60,000 nt of DNA from positions 6,561,306 through 6,621,305 of the forward strand of contig NC_064046.1 of NCBI RefSeq assembly GCF_932526225.1. Reading direction: 5' to 3'. Every line of letters begins with the position of its first letter. The stretch's first letter is position 1. This DNA is from Nematostella vectensis. Its lineage: Eukaryota; Cnidaria; Anthozoa; Actiniaria; Edwardsiidae. Positions 1-11,138 of this stretch are shown here, in pieces. The notes beneath the pieces were generated by a model, which worked only from the letters and a program-made list of their open reading frames with translations, was not told where the DNA came from and did no database searches. The translations under genes and the position numbers were made by a program.

Positions 1-1500
1 TTATGGGTAGGAGATGTTGTGTGAGGGGGTGAGGCATGTTGGAGTAAAATATCATCTTCAATGTAGGAGGGGTCTGTATGATAAGGGGTGTTGGGTGTTG
101 AGGTGTTAGAGTAGAGTGTGGGCGTGTGGGTGGATTGGGTTGTGGCAGTAGTGGTTAACACGTGTGGGCGTACAATAGGTACTGTTGTGCCATAGCGACG
201 GCGGGTGGAGGCTGTGGAGAGATTATAATGATGAGTTTAAGCAATGTGGGAGGGAGGGGGTTGTGTGTTGTTATCAGAGGAAAAGTGGAAAGGAGGTGAG
301 GTGTGGGAGGGGGTACGTCTTGGTATCACAGATTGTGATACAGCACTTTCCCCGTATGGTACATTACTTTTTGGTTTGGATCGGGTATTCCTACCAAGAC
401 GTAGGGGCCTTAAGTGGTGTGGTAGTGAGGTGGGTGTGATCATATGGTATGGTGATGTTGGAGGGTGATGGTGAAGGATGGCTAGTGAGGTAATGTAGAG
501 TGGAGATGGTAATGTAATTACGGTGAAAAGGTGGATAGGTTAGACTAGTAGGTGGTGGAGGGTGGTGAAAAGATAAAGTGGGATTATAGCATAGGTTGTG
601 GTAGTGTGGTGGGTAGGTGAAAAACAAAATAATAACAATAATATGGTGTGGTAGGGAGATGGCTAATGGCTGTGTTGGTGGGGAAAAAATTGGTACGGTG
701 TATAGGTAAGAGTGGTGGTGAGGGGGGATGTGGAGTAGATAAGGCTTATAATTTAGCGAGATGGGTCTGTGTGTGTTAAAATGGTAGTGGTGATTTAATA
801 TATCGTTATGAGAGAGTGAGTGAGTGTGGTATTGTAGTATATAGGAAGGCGGTGATAGAAGATGAAGATGGTGATAGGTTTTGATAAGTAGGTGGAGAGG
901 TGGTTGTGTAGCGAATGGTGAAACTTAGTTTATGTTTGTGAAGTTGCAGTGTGAAGGAAGGGGAAGGGGTGATAGGGTTATCAGGTTATGTTCGGGTGGT
1001 TAAGATTATGGATTATGAGACGAGGAGTTAAGGTTGTTATAAGAGATGGGGTTGATAATAAAACGACATGAGAGTTATGAATAAAGGATTTTTTTTGTTG
1101 AGTGGAGAAGGTAGTTAGTAAATATGGTATTATGTGGAGATTGAAACAGTTAAAATTGGTAACTTGTGGCGAGTGTTGTGTAGCGGATGTGAAGAGGTGA
1201 TGGCGGCATTAGTGAAATCTGATGAAGGGGGATAATGCGAGTGTGAACAGAATGATGAGCAGGAATATTATGACGAGACTGTGTAGTGTTTTTGAGAGGG
1301 TGTGTTGTGTGTAGGGTAGGAAAGTAATATGTAGGATAAGAGAAAGAAAAGTGTTTAGATTGTAGAGAGGAAATGGTGAGCGGTAATGGAGAGGGTGAGG
1401 TTTGTGTGGAGGTATGTATCTAATGAAGTGTGTAAGTGGTATGATTGACAGGCGAAATTAAATAATAATAATAGAGATTGAATGAGTGTTGCGAAAACGC
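1..1500. other. Cytosine-poor, G/T/A-rich tract without a gene
   Basis: By eye the plus strand is strongly depleted in C and rich in G, T and A, with irregular runs of gtg, ggt and gag words rather than a clean tandem unit. ORFs in it are short and composed of low-complexity residues, so I call no gene. The 18-base string ggtggtgaaaagataaag (561-578) recurs at 43393-43410 in a similar C-poor stretch in intron 13, so this looks like a dispersed sequence family rather than a local compositional accident. Confidence 0.55.
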
Positions 1501-2375
1501 CGAGAAAAAATATAAAATACTGTTGCGGTGAAAGGAAGTATTGCGGACAATGGAAAATTATGCTAGTAAAACGGCGAGAAGAAGATGAAGTAGGGGCGCG
1601 GGAGGCGACAAAGGGAGCGCAGTGAGAGTGGAGATGACGCTGAAACGTTAACAAGACAGGAAGGATAGTTTACCCCAGATGAAGCGATAATCGGTGGTAA
1701 GAGATAAGGGGAAAAGGCAAAGGCATGAAGAAAACAACCGGCATGTATATGCAAACTAAACATAACAAAAATAAAACAATAAGACAAAAGTGTGTAGGTC
1801 ATTTCAAAGAGCTCTGCGAAATGTAGAACTAAAGGCATATAACGCCAACCAAGACTTCTCATCAGGGGGCGAGGTCTATTGGTTGGTCATATACGAACCC
1901 GGAGAATAAAGCGGGGAGACTTAGGGGAAAGCTAGGGGAAAAGCGGCGATGATGGTGGGAGTAAAAAGGGGGAAAAAAAACTAGGGAGACGATTCGTATA
2001 TGAAGCGTGTTTCGAATGATAAGGCCCTCATCACCCGCCCCTACACGCTCGTTAGTAATGCCTGTAGTGAAGCGTGGTGCATGCAATGGCCAAACCTGTG
2101 TAGCGCCTGGCTCCGCCTGAGTACATGGCTTGGTCTGAAAAGTAAAAAGTAGCGCGCAGGGGAATAAGGTAAAGAGAGAAAAAGTGGATAGAGGCTAAGA
2201 TAGGAGGGGGAAGTGTGTAGTGGACAAAATGGTGCATGTGATGGTCCTGGCTAGTGGCTGTATGTGGTGGACTAAATGATAAATAAGTGTGGGAACTTAT
2301 GCATGTAGCGGGAAGGGGAAATAATACGGGTGTCTTGATGTGGTGGGTAGTATATAGGATGTGTGGAAAGGAGGG
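1501..2375. other. Gene-free flank
   Basis: Composition becomes more balanced after about 1500. I see no splice-consistent coding block, no RNA gene and no clear repeat unit. Short ORFs on the minus strand have no recognisable domain. Confidence 0.4.
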
Positions 2376-2752
2376 TGTACACATACCTGTCAACCTCCGA
2401 AAATCTCAAGGCTTGAGAATTTGTAGGGGGGAGGGGTGGGGTATACTCATTTTTGTGGGGGAGGGGTGGGTTTAACCTTGCAGGCGTTTGACATATGGAA
2501 AGCTCTCACGTACTAATCCACTTATGGATCGCACGAGGGTGTTAGATAAACAGCGCTACGCAAGGGAATCATCGTTTCAAATATATTAATAGAAAAAAGG
2601 CAAAATGACGATTTTCTATAGAATAATTTTTTGAAAGCGATAAAAATCCCTAAAAAGCGGGAGATTTGGTGCTCAACGCGGGAGAGCGGGAGAAGGGGTC
2701 CAAAATCTTGAGACTCCCGCCTAATGCGGGAGAGTTGACAGGTATGTGTACA
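2376..2752. mobile_element. MITE-like element with inverted ends
   Basis: The outer ends are exact inverted repeats of 19 bases: tgtacacatacctgtcaac at 2376-2394 and its reverse complement at 2734-2752. The outermost tgtaca may be a target duplication, but it is itself palindromic, so the true boundary is ambiguous. Next to the ends the sequence carries short gcgggag/ctcccgc words near 2655-2730. The element is under 400 bp with no coding capacity, which fits a non-autonomous DNA transposon. The superfamily is not assigned. Confidence 0.6.
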
Positions 2753-3414
2753 TACCCGAGATGTGTATTGGCGGAGCTTAGATTGCCTGTCTTGGAGGTA
2801 TTCCGTATGTAGCGAAGTGAGGGGTTATGAGGGGATTACGCTCGTTGTTATACGAGTATTTGATGAAAATAGATATCGCTGTTTCCGGTTCCGGTTATTG
2901 TACATCCGGGTATTTATTATAACTTGTACATCCGGGTATTTATTCTAACTTTTGCCCAGGATTCTTTGTTGTTGGCAAAAAACGTAGTTCTTGTTGTTTC
3001 ACGGAAAACCCGACTTCTCAAGTTAATTTTATTTTAATTAATAATCCCGGCATATTTGACATTGAATGGGGCATCAAAAATATTAAACCTTTATCCAAGA
3101 GCAATATTCCAATGACAGCTGTATGGTGTGGATATCTACATCTACATCTACATTGTTAATCCACAAAGGGGTTACCATCACTGTGGATATAAATTAATTG
3201 TATAAGTAAATAAATAAATAAATGCATTAATTAATTAATTAACTAAAAATAATAATAATAATAATAGAAATAATAATGATAATAAAAATAATAATAATAA
3301 GGCAGAATAAAAATAATAATAAGGCAGAATAGAAAAAAGATGAAATAAAGTAAGAAGATAAAAATCGTTTAAACAGCATTATTGGTATTAATATAGTTTT
3401 ATTAATTTAATTTT
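2753..3414. other. Gene-free stretch with microsatellites
   Basis: Contains short simple repeats: atctac copies near 3135-3155, an aaat run near 3205-3225 and aat/aataataat runs near 3245-3300. A 25-base block (catccgggtatttatt context) is repeated near 2903-2945. No gene seen. Confidence 0.5.
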
Positions 3415-3776
3415 TTTTTATTCGTTCTCTAAAAATATCTGCACTAGTGGAATCCAGGGCGGGCAGCTTGTTCCATTCTTTTATTGTCCTACAGAAAAAC
3501 GAGTTCTTATAAGCTTCTGTTCTTGGACATAACTCGATAAATTTATCTGGATGAGAGCTGCGTAATTGGCGGGTGCGTCTATCAATATTGTCTGGTATCT
3601 CAAGTGCTGATTTTTTTGTTAACAGCCTTGTAAAATAATGTAAGCCTGGAATCCTGGCGCCTTTTAGAGAGAGGGGGCCACTCCAAATCGTTTAGGATGT
3701 TTGTGACTGTGCCAGGAGTCCTATCCCAGCAATTTTTAACAAAACGACCCGCCCTCCTTTGAACCTTCTCAATAGC
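3415..3776 (-). pseudogene. LINE reverse-transcriptase C-terminal remnant
   Basis: Read on the minus strand this encodes the tail typical of non-LTR retrotransposon ORF2 proteins of the CR1/L2-like group. It starts with EKVQRRAGRFVKNCW and continues through LEWPPLSKRRQDSRL and LTLFYKAVN. After a frame change near 3615 it resumes with SFFCRTIKEWNKLPAL. The catalytic part of the reverse transcriptase, the endonuclease and the 3' tail are absent. The fragment abuts the 19-bp minisatellite at its 5' side. Family assignment rests on recognition of the conserved C-terminal pattern; the clade is not determined. Confidence 0.7.
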
Positions 3777-6700
3777 TGTGTATGGTGTAGATAGACGTGG
3801 ATAGCTGTGGATAGCTGTGGATAGCTGTGTATGGTGTGGATGCTGTGTATTATGTGGACAGCTGTGTATGGTGTGGATAGCTGTGTATGGTGTAGATAGC
3901 TGTGTATCGTGTGGATAGCTGTGGATGGTGTGGGTAGCTGTGTATGGTGTGGATGCTGTGTATTATGTGGATAGCTGTGTATGGTGTAGATAGCTGTGTA
4001 TCGTGTGGATAGCTGTGGATGGTGTGGATAGCTGTGTATGGTGTGGATGCTGTGTATTATGTGGATAGCTGTGTATGGTGTGGATGCTGTGTATTATGTG
4101 GACAGCTGTGGATGGTGTGGATAGCTGTGGATGGTGTGGGTAGCTGTGTATGGTGTGGATAGCTGTGTATGGTGTAGATAGCTGTGTATAGTGTGGATGG
4201 CTGTGTATGGTGTGGATATCTGTGTATGGTGTAGATAGCTGTGTATAGTGTGGATGGCTGTGTATTATGTGGATAGCTGTGTATGGCTGTGAATGGGTGT
4301 GTATGGTGTGGATAGCTGTGTATGGTGGGGATGGGTGTGTATGGTGTAGATAGCTGTGTATCGTGTGGATAGCTCTGTATGGTGTAGATAGCTGCGTATC
4401 GTGTGTTTGGCTGTGGATGGTGTGGATAGCTGTGTATGGTGTGGATAGCTCTGTATGGTGTAGATAGCTGCGTATCGTGTGTTTGGCTGTGTATGGTGTG
4501 GATAGCTGTGTATGGTGTGTTTGGCTGTGTATGGTGTGGATAGCTGTGTATGGTGTGTTTGGCTGTGTATGGTGTGGATAGCTGTGTATGGCGTAGATAG
4601 CTGTGTAAGGTGTGGATAGCTGTGTATAGTGTAGATAGCCGTGTAATGTGTGGATAGCTGTGTATGGTGTGGATAGCTGTGGATGGCGTGGATAGCTGAG
4701 TATGGCCGTGTATGGTGTGGATGGTTGTGGATGGTGTGGATAGCTGTGTATGGCCGTGTATAGTGTGGATAGCCGTGTATGGTGTGGATAGCCGTGTATG
4801 GTGTGGATAGCTGTGTATGGCTGTGTATGGTGTGGAAAGCTGTGTATGGTGTGGATAGCTGTGTATGGTGTGTATGGTGTAGATAGCCGTGTATGGTGTG
4901 GATAGCTGTGTATGGTGTGGATAGCTGTGGATGATGTGGATAGCTGAGTATGGCCGTGTATGGTGTGGATGGTTGTGGATGGTGTGGATAGCTGTGTATG
5001 CCTGTGTATGGTGTGGATAGCTGTGTATGGTGTGGATAGCTGTGGATGGTGTGTATGGCGTGGATAGCTGTGGATGGTGTAGATAGCTGTGTATGGTGTG
5101 GATAGCTGTGTGTATGGTGTAGATAGCTGTGTATAGGGTGGATAGCTGTGTATAGGGTGGATAGCTGTGTATGGTGTGGATAGCTGTGTATGGTGTGGAT
5201 AGCTCTGGATGGTGTGGATAGCTGAGTATGGCCGTGTATGGTGTGGATGGTTGTGGATGGTGTGGATAGCTGTGTATGGCCGTGTATAGTGTGGATAGCC
5301 GTGTATGGTGTGGATAGCCGTGTATGGTGTGGATAGCTGTGAATGGTGTGTATGGCTGTGGATGGTTGTGGATGGTGTGGATAGCTGTGTATGGTGTGTA
5401 TTGCTGTGTATGGTGTGGATAGCTGTGTATGGTGTGGATAGCTGTGCATGGTGTGGATAGCTGTGGATAGCTGTGTATGGGGTGGATAGTTGTGAATGGT
5501 GTGTATGGCTGTGTATGGTTGTGGATGGTGTGGATAGCTGTGTATGGTGTGGATAGCTGTGTATGGTGTGGATAGCTGTGTATGGTGTGGATAGCTGTGT
5601 ATGGTGTGGATAGCTGTGTATGGTGTGGATAGCTGTGTATGGTGTGGATAGCTGTGGATAGCTGTGTATGGCTGTGTATGGTGTGGATAGCTGTGTATGG
5701 CTGTGTATAGTGTGGATAGCTGTGCATGGTGTGGATAGCTGTGGATAGCTGTGTATGGGGTGGATAGTTGTGAATGGTGTGTATGGCTGTGTATGGTTGT
5801 GGATGGTGTGGATAGCTGTGTATGGTGTGGATAGCTGAGAATGGTGTGGATAGCTGTGTATGGTGTGGATAGCTGTGTATGGTGTGGATAGCTGTGTATG
5901 GTGTGGATAGTTGTGTATGGTGTGGATAGCTGTGGATGGTTGTGGATGGTGTGGATAGCTGTGTTTGGCTGTGTATGGTGTGGATAGCTGTGTATGGTGT
6001 TGATAGCTGTGTATAGCTGTGTATGGTGTGTATAGCTGTGGATAGCTGTGTATGGTGTGTATAGCTGTGGATAGCTGTGTATGGCTGTGTATGGTGTGGA
6101 TGGTTGTGGATGGTGTGGATAGCTGTGTATGGTGTGGATAGCTGTGTATGGTGTGGATAGCTGTGGATGGTGTGGATAGCTGTGTATGGTGTGGATAACT
6201 GTGTATGGTGTGGATAGCTGTGTATGGTGTGGATAGCTGTGTATAGCTGTGTATGGTGTGGATAGCTGTGTATGGTGTGGATAGCTGTGTATGGTGTGGA
6301 TAGCTGTGTATGGTGTGGATAGCTGTGTATGGTGTAGATAGCTGTGTATGGCTGTGTATTGTGTGGATAGCTGTGTATGGCGTGTATAGTGTGGATAGCT
6401 GTGTATGGCTGTGGATGGTTGTGTATGGTGGGGATAGCTGTGTATGGTGAGGATAGCTGTGTATGGTGTGGATAGCTGTGTATGGCGTGGATAGCTGTGT
6501 ATGGTGTAGATAGCTGTGGATGGTGTGGATAGCTGTGGATGGTGTGGATGATGTGGATAGCTGTGTATGGTGTGGATAGCTGTGTATGGTGTGGATAGCT
6601 GTGTATGGTGTGGATAGCTGTGTATGGTGTGGATAGCTGTGGATAGCTGTGTATGGCTGTGTATGGTGTGGATAGCTGTGTATGGCTGTGTATAGTGTGG

Positions 6701-7645
6701 ATAGCTGTGCATGGTGTGGATAGCTGTGGATAGCTGTGTATGGGGTGGATAGTTGTGAATGGTGTGTATGGCTGTGTATGGTTGTGGATGGTGTGGATAG
6801 CTGTGTATGGTGTGGATAGCTGAGAATGGTGTGGATAGCTGTGTATGGTGTGGATAGCTGTGTATGGTGTGGATAGCTGTGTATGGTGTGGATAGTTGTG
6901 TATGGTGTGGATAGCTGTGGATGGTTGTGGATGGTGTGGATAGCTGTGTTTGGCTGTGTATGGTGTGGATAGCTGTGTATGGTGTTGATAGCTGTGTATA
7001 GCTGTGTATGGTGTGTATAGCTGTGGATAGCTGTGTATGGTGTGTATAGCTGTGGATAGCTGTGTATGGCTGTGTATGGTGTGGATGGTTGTGGATGGTG
7101 TGGATAGCTGTGTATGGTGTGGATAGCTGTGTATGGTGTGGATAGCTGTGGATGGTGTGGATAGCTGTGTATGGTGTGGATAACTGTGTATGGTGTGGAT
7201 AGCTGTGTATGGTGTGGATAGCTGTGTATAGCTGTGTATGGTGTGGATAGCTGTGTATGGTGTGGATAGCTGTGTATGGTGTGGATAGCTGTGTATGGTG
7301 TGGATAGCTGTGTATGGTGTAGATAGCTGTGTATGGCTGTGTATTGTGTGGATAGCTGTGTATGGCGTGTATAGTGTGGATAGCTGTGTATGGCTGTGGA
7401 TGGTTGTGTATGGTGGGGATAGCTGTGTATGGTGAGGATAGCTGTGTATGGTGTGGATAGCTGTGTATAGCGTGGATAGCTGTGTATGGTGTAGATAGCT
7501 GTGTATGGTGTGGATAGCTGTGTATGGTGTGGATAGCTGTGTATGGTGTAGATAGCTGTGTATGGTGTTGATAGCTGTGTATAGTGTAGATTGCTGTGTA
7601 TGGCGTGGATAGCTGTGTATGGTGTGGATAGCTTTGTATGTGTGG
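3776..7645. repeat. 3.9 kb minisatellite, 19-bp unit
   Basis: Tandem array of ggatagctgtgtatggtgt with many one- to three-base variants (ggatagctgtggatggtgt and truncated units). Because 19 is not a multiple of 3 and the unit lacks stops, long ORFs appear on the minus strand (up to 1233 codons) encoding a 19-residue periodic peptide rich in Thr, His, Ile, Tyr and Ser. I regard these as by-products of the repeat. Higher-order structure is visible: the block around 5721-6510 recurs 985 bp downstream at about 6706-7495. A shorter part of it is also present near 5445-5540. Confidence 0.9.
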
Positions 7646-7842
7646 GATATCTTATATGATACACTTCAGTTTGCGTATTTAAAGTACTTACCGGCTACAA
7701 GAATGTAATTCCGCTTTGTGTTTGCGGGCTCGACCCATTGAAGAAAAGACAAAATGGTGGCAAGCGTGTAAATTTTTGTCTCAAATAACACAGCGCTTAA
7801 ACCTCTGTATTTGTTCTGGAATAGGTAGATATCTTTTTGATA
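7646..7842 (+). promoter_or_regulatory. Presumed proximal promoter and 5' UTR of the bromodomain gene
   Basis: This is the only non-repeat sequence between the minisatellite and the start codon at 7843, so the core promoter is probably here or within the repeat. No TATA box is evident at a convincing position. An untranslated upstream exon further away cannot be excluded. Confidence 0.35.
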
Positions 7843-7894
7843 ATGGGAAAGCACAAAAGCAAGAAACATCACAAACGTTCCGGAGAGTTAGAAG
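7843..7894 (+). CDS. BRD9: Bromodomain gene exon 1 (start codon)
   Basis: Starts ATGGGAAAGCACAAA, giving MGKHKSKKHHKRS, very like the basic start of BRD7/BRD9. It ends in phase 1 at a GT donor (gtaatt). The first ATG after the minisatellite is used. Confidence 0.85.
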
Positions 7895-8932
7895 GTAATT
7901 AATGTTATTTATAGTCAGTTTTGTTATGTTGCTTATTAGATATAGCCGGGTGACTTTTTTTTGCCCATGCTATTTTGTTTATCCATTTGCTTATACTTGT
8001 AAGGTTTAGTTAGTCAATGACGGGTTTTTTGTCAGTATATCAACGAAGCATCTCATGTTTCTCCCTCGTATCAGTGTCGTTCTGTTACCTTCCGTTTGTA
8101 CGACTCAAAATCTCTCGATCGTTTGACGTTTACTATTACTGTGATTTTTTCAGTATCTTGTGAACTCCCTACAAGAGATTCCAATCAACAAACTACGCAC
8201 AATATGGCCCCAATTCAATACATTTCATTGGCCAATACTTGGATGTAATTTGGCCAAGAATTTTGAATTTGGTTAAGGAGTTGAATAAAAGTCATTTGCA
8301 AGAGTTTGCAGAATAATTTATTACAAGAAGTGGAGCCTTCCCCATGTGACAATAAACAAATGTGCTCAAATGTAAATTTCACATGCCCAAAACATAAAAA
8401 ACTAAAATAACATCCCAATTCCAAGTAAGTATACACAAAATATACTAGTTTGCCACCCAAAAAAGTCACACAATCGTTTAACACAAGTCCCCTATTGTTT
8501 GTATACTTGCACTATCTACAGAAACTACTGTAAGCATTAACATGTCAGCTGTTGCCAGCATATCCCATGTATGTACGCATCCAGCCTTCAGTTGTCAACT
8601 GTAACTTTATCTTCGATGTAGAGACTGACATTCTTCTGTATGTGTGCCTGTGAAACTACTGTACGCTGTATCTCCCTGAGACATTAAAGAGCTGACAATC
8701 TGTAGTTCTTTTTTTAAATCTCAACTTAAGGCTTATTTCCTTAACAATTTTATTGACAGCAACTTAAAAAGTCCTTTGTAGTAGTTTTTAGTATTGTTAT
8801 TTTATTCATTTATTTTATGACATCAAATATATCTATAATAAATTGGTTTTGCTTTCTTAAAATGTAAGAGTGTTGAGGCTATAGGATGCTCTATTTGAAA
8901 ATTATTGCTATTACTGTAATTATTATTTTTAG
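7895..8932 (+). other. Intron 1
   Basis: AT-rich sequence without recognisable gene, RNA or tandem repeat. A few poly-T and poly-A runs are present. Confidence 0.5.
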
Positions 8933-9156
8933 AAAGATCATGTGGATCAGACATCTCATCCGAGTTACCCATAAAACTTGTCCTCAAGGTCCATGGTGGG
9001 CAGGAGGCAATTGTGAGCAAGGAGAGGAAAAGTCACCATGACAAGTCCTCGGGAGGGAAGCAGAAGTCAAAAGAACACAGAAAGGATAAGAAGAAGAAGA
9101 AAAGATCTGAGGAAAAGGAAAGGAAAAAGCATAAACTTGAGGCAGCTAGCTCAAGT
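8933..9156 (+). CDS. BRD9: Bromodomain gene exon 2
   Basis: Preceded by tattatttttag and followed by gtgagt. Encodes the family motif LPIKLVLKVHGGQE and then a long Lys/Arg/Glu-rich run (KDKKKKKRSEEKERKK), a likely nuclear localisation region. Enters in phase 1 and ends in phase 0. Confidence 0.9.
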
Positions 9157-9349
9157 GTGAGTATAATAATATAATAATAATAATAAAATGTTGAATAAAC
9201 CCTCTTGCAGTACCCAACTGAATTGCATGCCATTTATACAACTATAGGAATTAAGGTTGAAATCTAACAGTTACAAACTTTGAAAAAAGAACTGTATTTA
9301 CAGGCACAGAGTTAGGCAACAGGGTGAGATCCAGACCTCAGGCACAAGC

Positions 9350-9609
9350 CAGGGCGTACCCAGGGGGGGTGCACGCCCCCACAACGGCCAAATGTATCTA
9401 ACAATATTTCTGTTTTCCAATGGAAGTGCTATTTGTAGACAAAACTATAAAGCATAAGCTAGATCACTCTGGTACGTAGCCAAATCCGACATAAACATCC
9501 AGTGGAGATACTGCAAAGGCATAAAGAAATCGCTTTTTGTTCTTTCGGATTTCAGATTTCTCACTTTTTGGATTTTGCACCCCCAAGAAAAATCCTGGGT
9601 ACGGGCCTG
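9350..9609. mobile_element. MITE-like element, copy A (intron 2)
   Basis: About 260 bp with imperfect inverted ends: cagggcgtacccagg at the left and cctgggtacgggcctg at the right. The same sequence is present in opposite orientation at 13757-14052, sharing for example the block agcataagctagatcactct against its complement there. No coding capacity. Confidence 0.7.
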
Positions 9610-9824
9610 TAAGCTGTGGCATATTCGATCGACAATCTGATCAGCGCACAGTAAATAAAAACAAGCTTAAAGTTATTTAGATTTACTGAAACTTTTATTT
9701 AAAATTACAAACAAACTACTAGTAAAATGATTGGCAGTTGTGACGGTTTACTGTAACGGGCAATGACTACCAGTACTTTGATGGAATTTCTGTTTAGCCA
9801 ACTCAATTTATGAATTAAACGCAG

Positions 9825-9970
9825 GCCTGCCCCTCACCTGCTGTGTCATCTTCAAGTCATCGCTCACGCAAGAGAGACCGCCATGAAATGGAGATCCAGG
9901 GAGAGGCATTCATGGACGTGGAACATCCCATCAAGAAGATCCACATCAAGCCTATTGAGCCACCAAAAAG
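9825..9970 (+). CDS. BRD9: Bromodomain gene exon 3
   Basis: Encodes a Ser-rich then basic stretch ending in IKPIEPPK; phase 0 to phase 2. Its last bases and donor are repeated three more times downstream, so four potential donors exist. Only the first avoids an in-frame TAG at 10005-10007. Confidence 0.85.
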
Positions 9971-10205
9971 GTGTGTACAACTTGTTGGTGTATTGCATGT
10001 TACGTAGTAACAGACCTATTGAGCCACCAATGAGGTGTGTACAACTTGCTGATGTATTGCATGTTATGTAGTAACAGACCTATTAAGCCAACAATGAGGT
10101 GTTTACAACTTGTTGGTGTATTGCATGTTATGTAGAACAGACCTATTGAGCCACCAATGAGGTGTGTACAACTTGCTGACGTATTGCATGTTACGTAGTA
10201 ACAGA
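9949..10205 (+). repeat. 64-bp tandem repeat containing exon 3 end and splice donor
   Basis: Four copies of a unit made of the exon tail (cctattgagccaccaa plus 3-4 bases ending in ag), the donor gtgtgtacaactt and about 28 bases of intron. Donor positions are 9971, 10035, 10099 and 10162. The third copy has a changed donor (gtgttt). Each later copy is preceded by taacag or aacag, which could serve as an acceptor. Confidence 0.85.
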
Positions 10206-10348
10206 TCACCTTCTGTTAAATCTGCAACTATTTGTACTGTACATGACTGTCTATTCGACATTGAATATTTTTTATCATCAAGTTAGCAATGTGAAATCTA
10301 CACTGTTCAAGACTAGGATCTAATACTCTGAGTTCATTTTTTACACAG

Positions 10349-10374
10349 AGAAGGAGCTACTCACAAGCAAAAAG
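10349..10374 (+). CDS. BRD9: Bromodomain gene exon 4 (26-nt micro-exon)
   Basis: A very short exon after tttttacacag, encoding REGATHKQK with phase 2 to phase 1, donor gttggt. Its length and phases are needed to join exons 3 and 5 in frame. Confidence is lower because so short an exon is easy to misplace. Confidence 0.65.
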
Positions 10375-11138
10375 GTTGGTGCTGAGAAGTTTTACAAAGG
10401 GGGTGAATTGGTATAAAACTGCATACCTTATCTATGAGTTTATCTTTAGAAGGAAGATCCATCTATAACATCATAACTAGAATAACCTGGATTTGCTTCT
10501 ATCAAAAGCTTGCTGTTAGCGAAAGCCTAGAAAAATACTAAAGATTTGTTTGTCTATTTACCCACAAATGAGTGGAACTCATTTTTTTTAAGGCGGCTCA
10601 TTAGTAATGCTTTATAGCTTTTTTTATAATTTACTTGTTATAAAATTGATGTCTAGTAGTCTCAAATTTTGTACTGTTTTCTGAGGATAATATTTTAATC
10701 ATCCGTATTTGATGTGCTACTGTTATTAAACCGATTTATGTAACCAATTTAAAGTTATTTAACAAACACTATGGACAGACCAATATTTTATGAACTTTCC
10801 AATATATTTCCAAATAACCAATACTTTTTCTTTAAATTTTTATATACTAAGGCATGATGGGGATCATAGTGGCAAGTCTAAACTGACCATGTAATTATTT
10901 TTTGTCTGCATACTCCATTTTCTACCTTTGCTTCAGGCAACATTGTGTTATCTTCAATTTGTTTTAGAGAAAGCAGATACACATTTGTTGATTTCAGCCC
11001 ATGAAAGGAAAAATTTAAGAGGCACAAACACCTCCCTCAACCAACATGAAAGCAGTCTTTTCTTAAAAAAGAAATTATGCATAAATTCATATCCAATTCA
11101 TATCTAGCTATGTGTCTGGGCAGTGCCTCCAGTGATGT
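10375..11138 (+). other. Intron 4, 5' part
   Basis: AT-rich; nothing recognisable. Confidence 0.45.

Noticed and set aside
3963-7664. A 1233-codon minus-strand ORF and two further long ORFs (556 and 815 codons)
   Set aside because: All are translations of the 19-bp minisatellite, periodic every 19 residues and open in several frames at once. There is no start context, domain or codon bias to support a gene.
7666-7872. Minus-strand ORF of 68 codons over exon 1
   Set aside because: Antisense shadow of the promoter region and first exon of the bromodomain gene.
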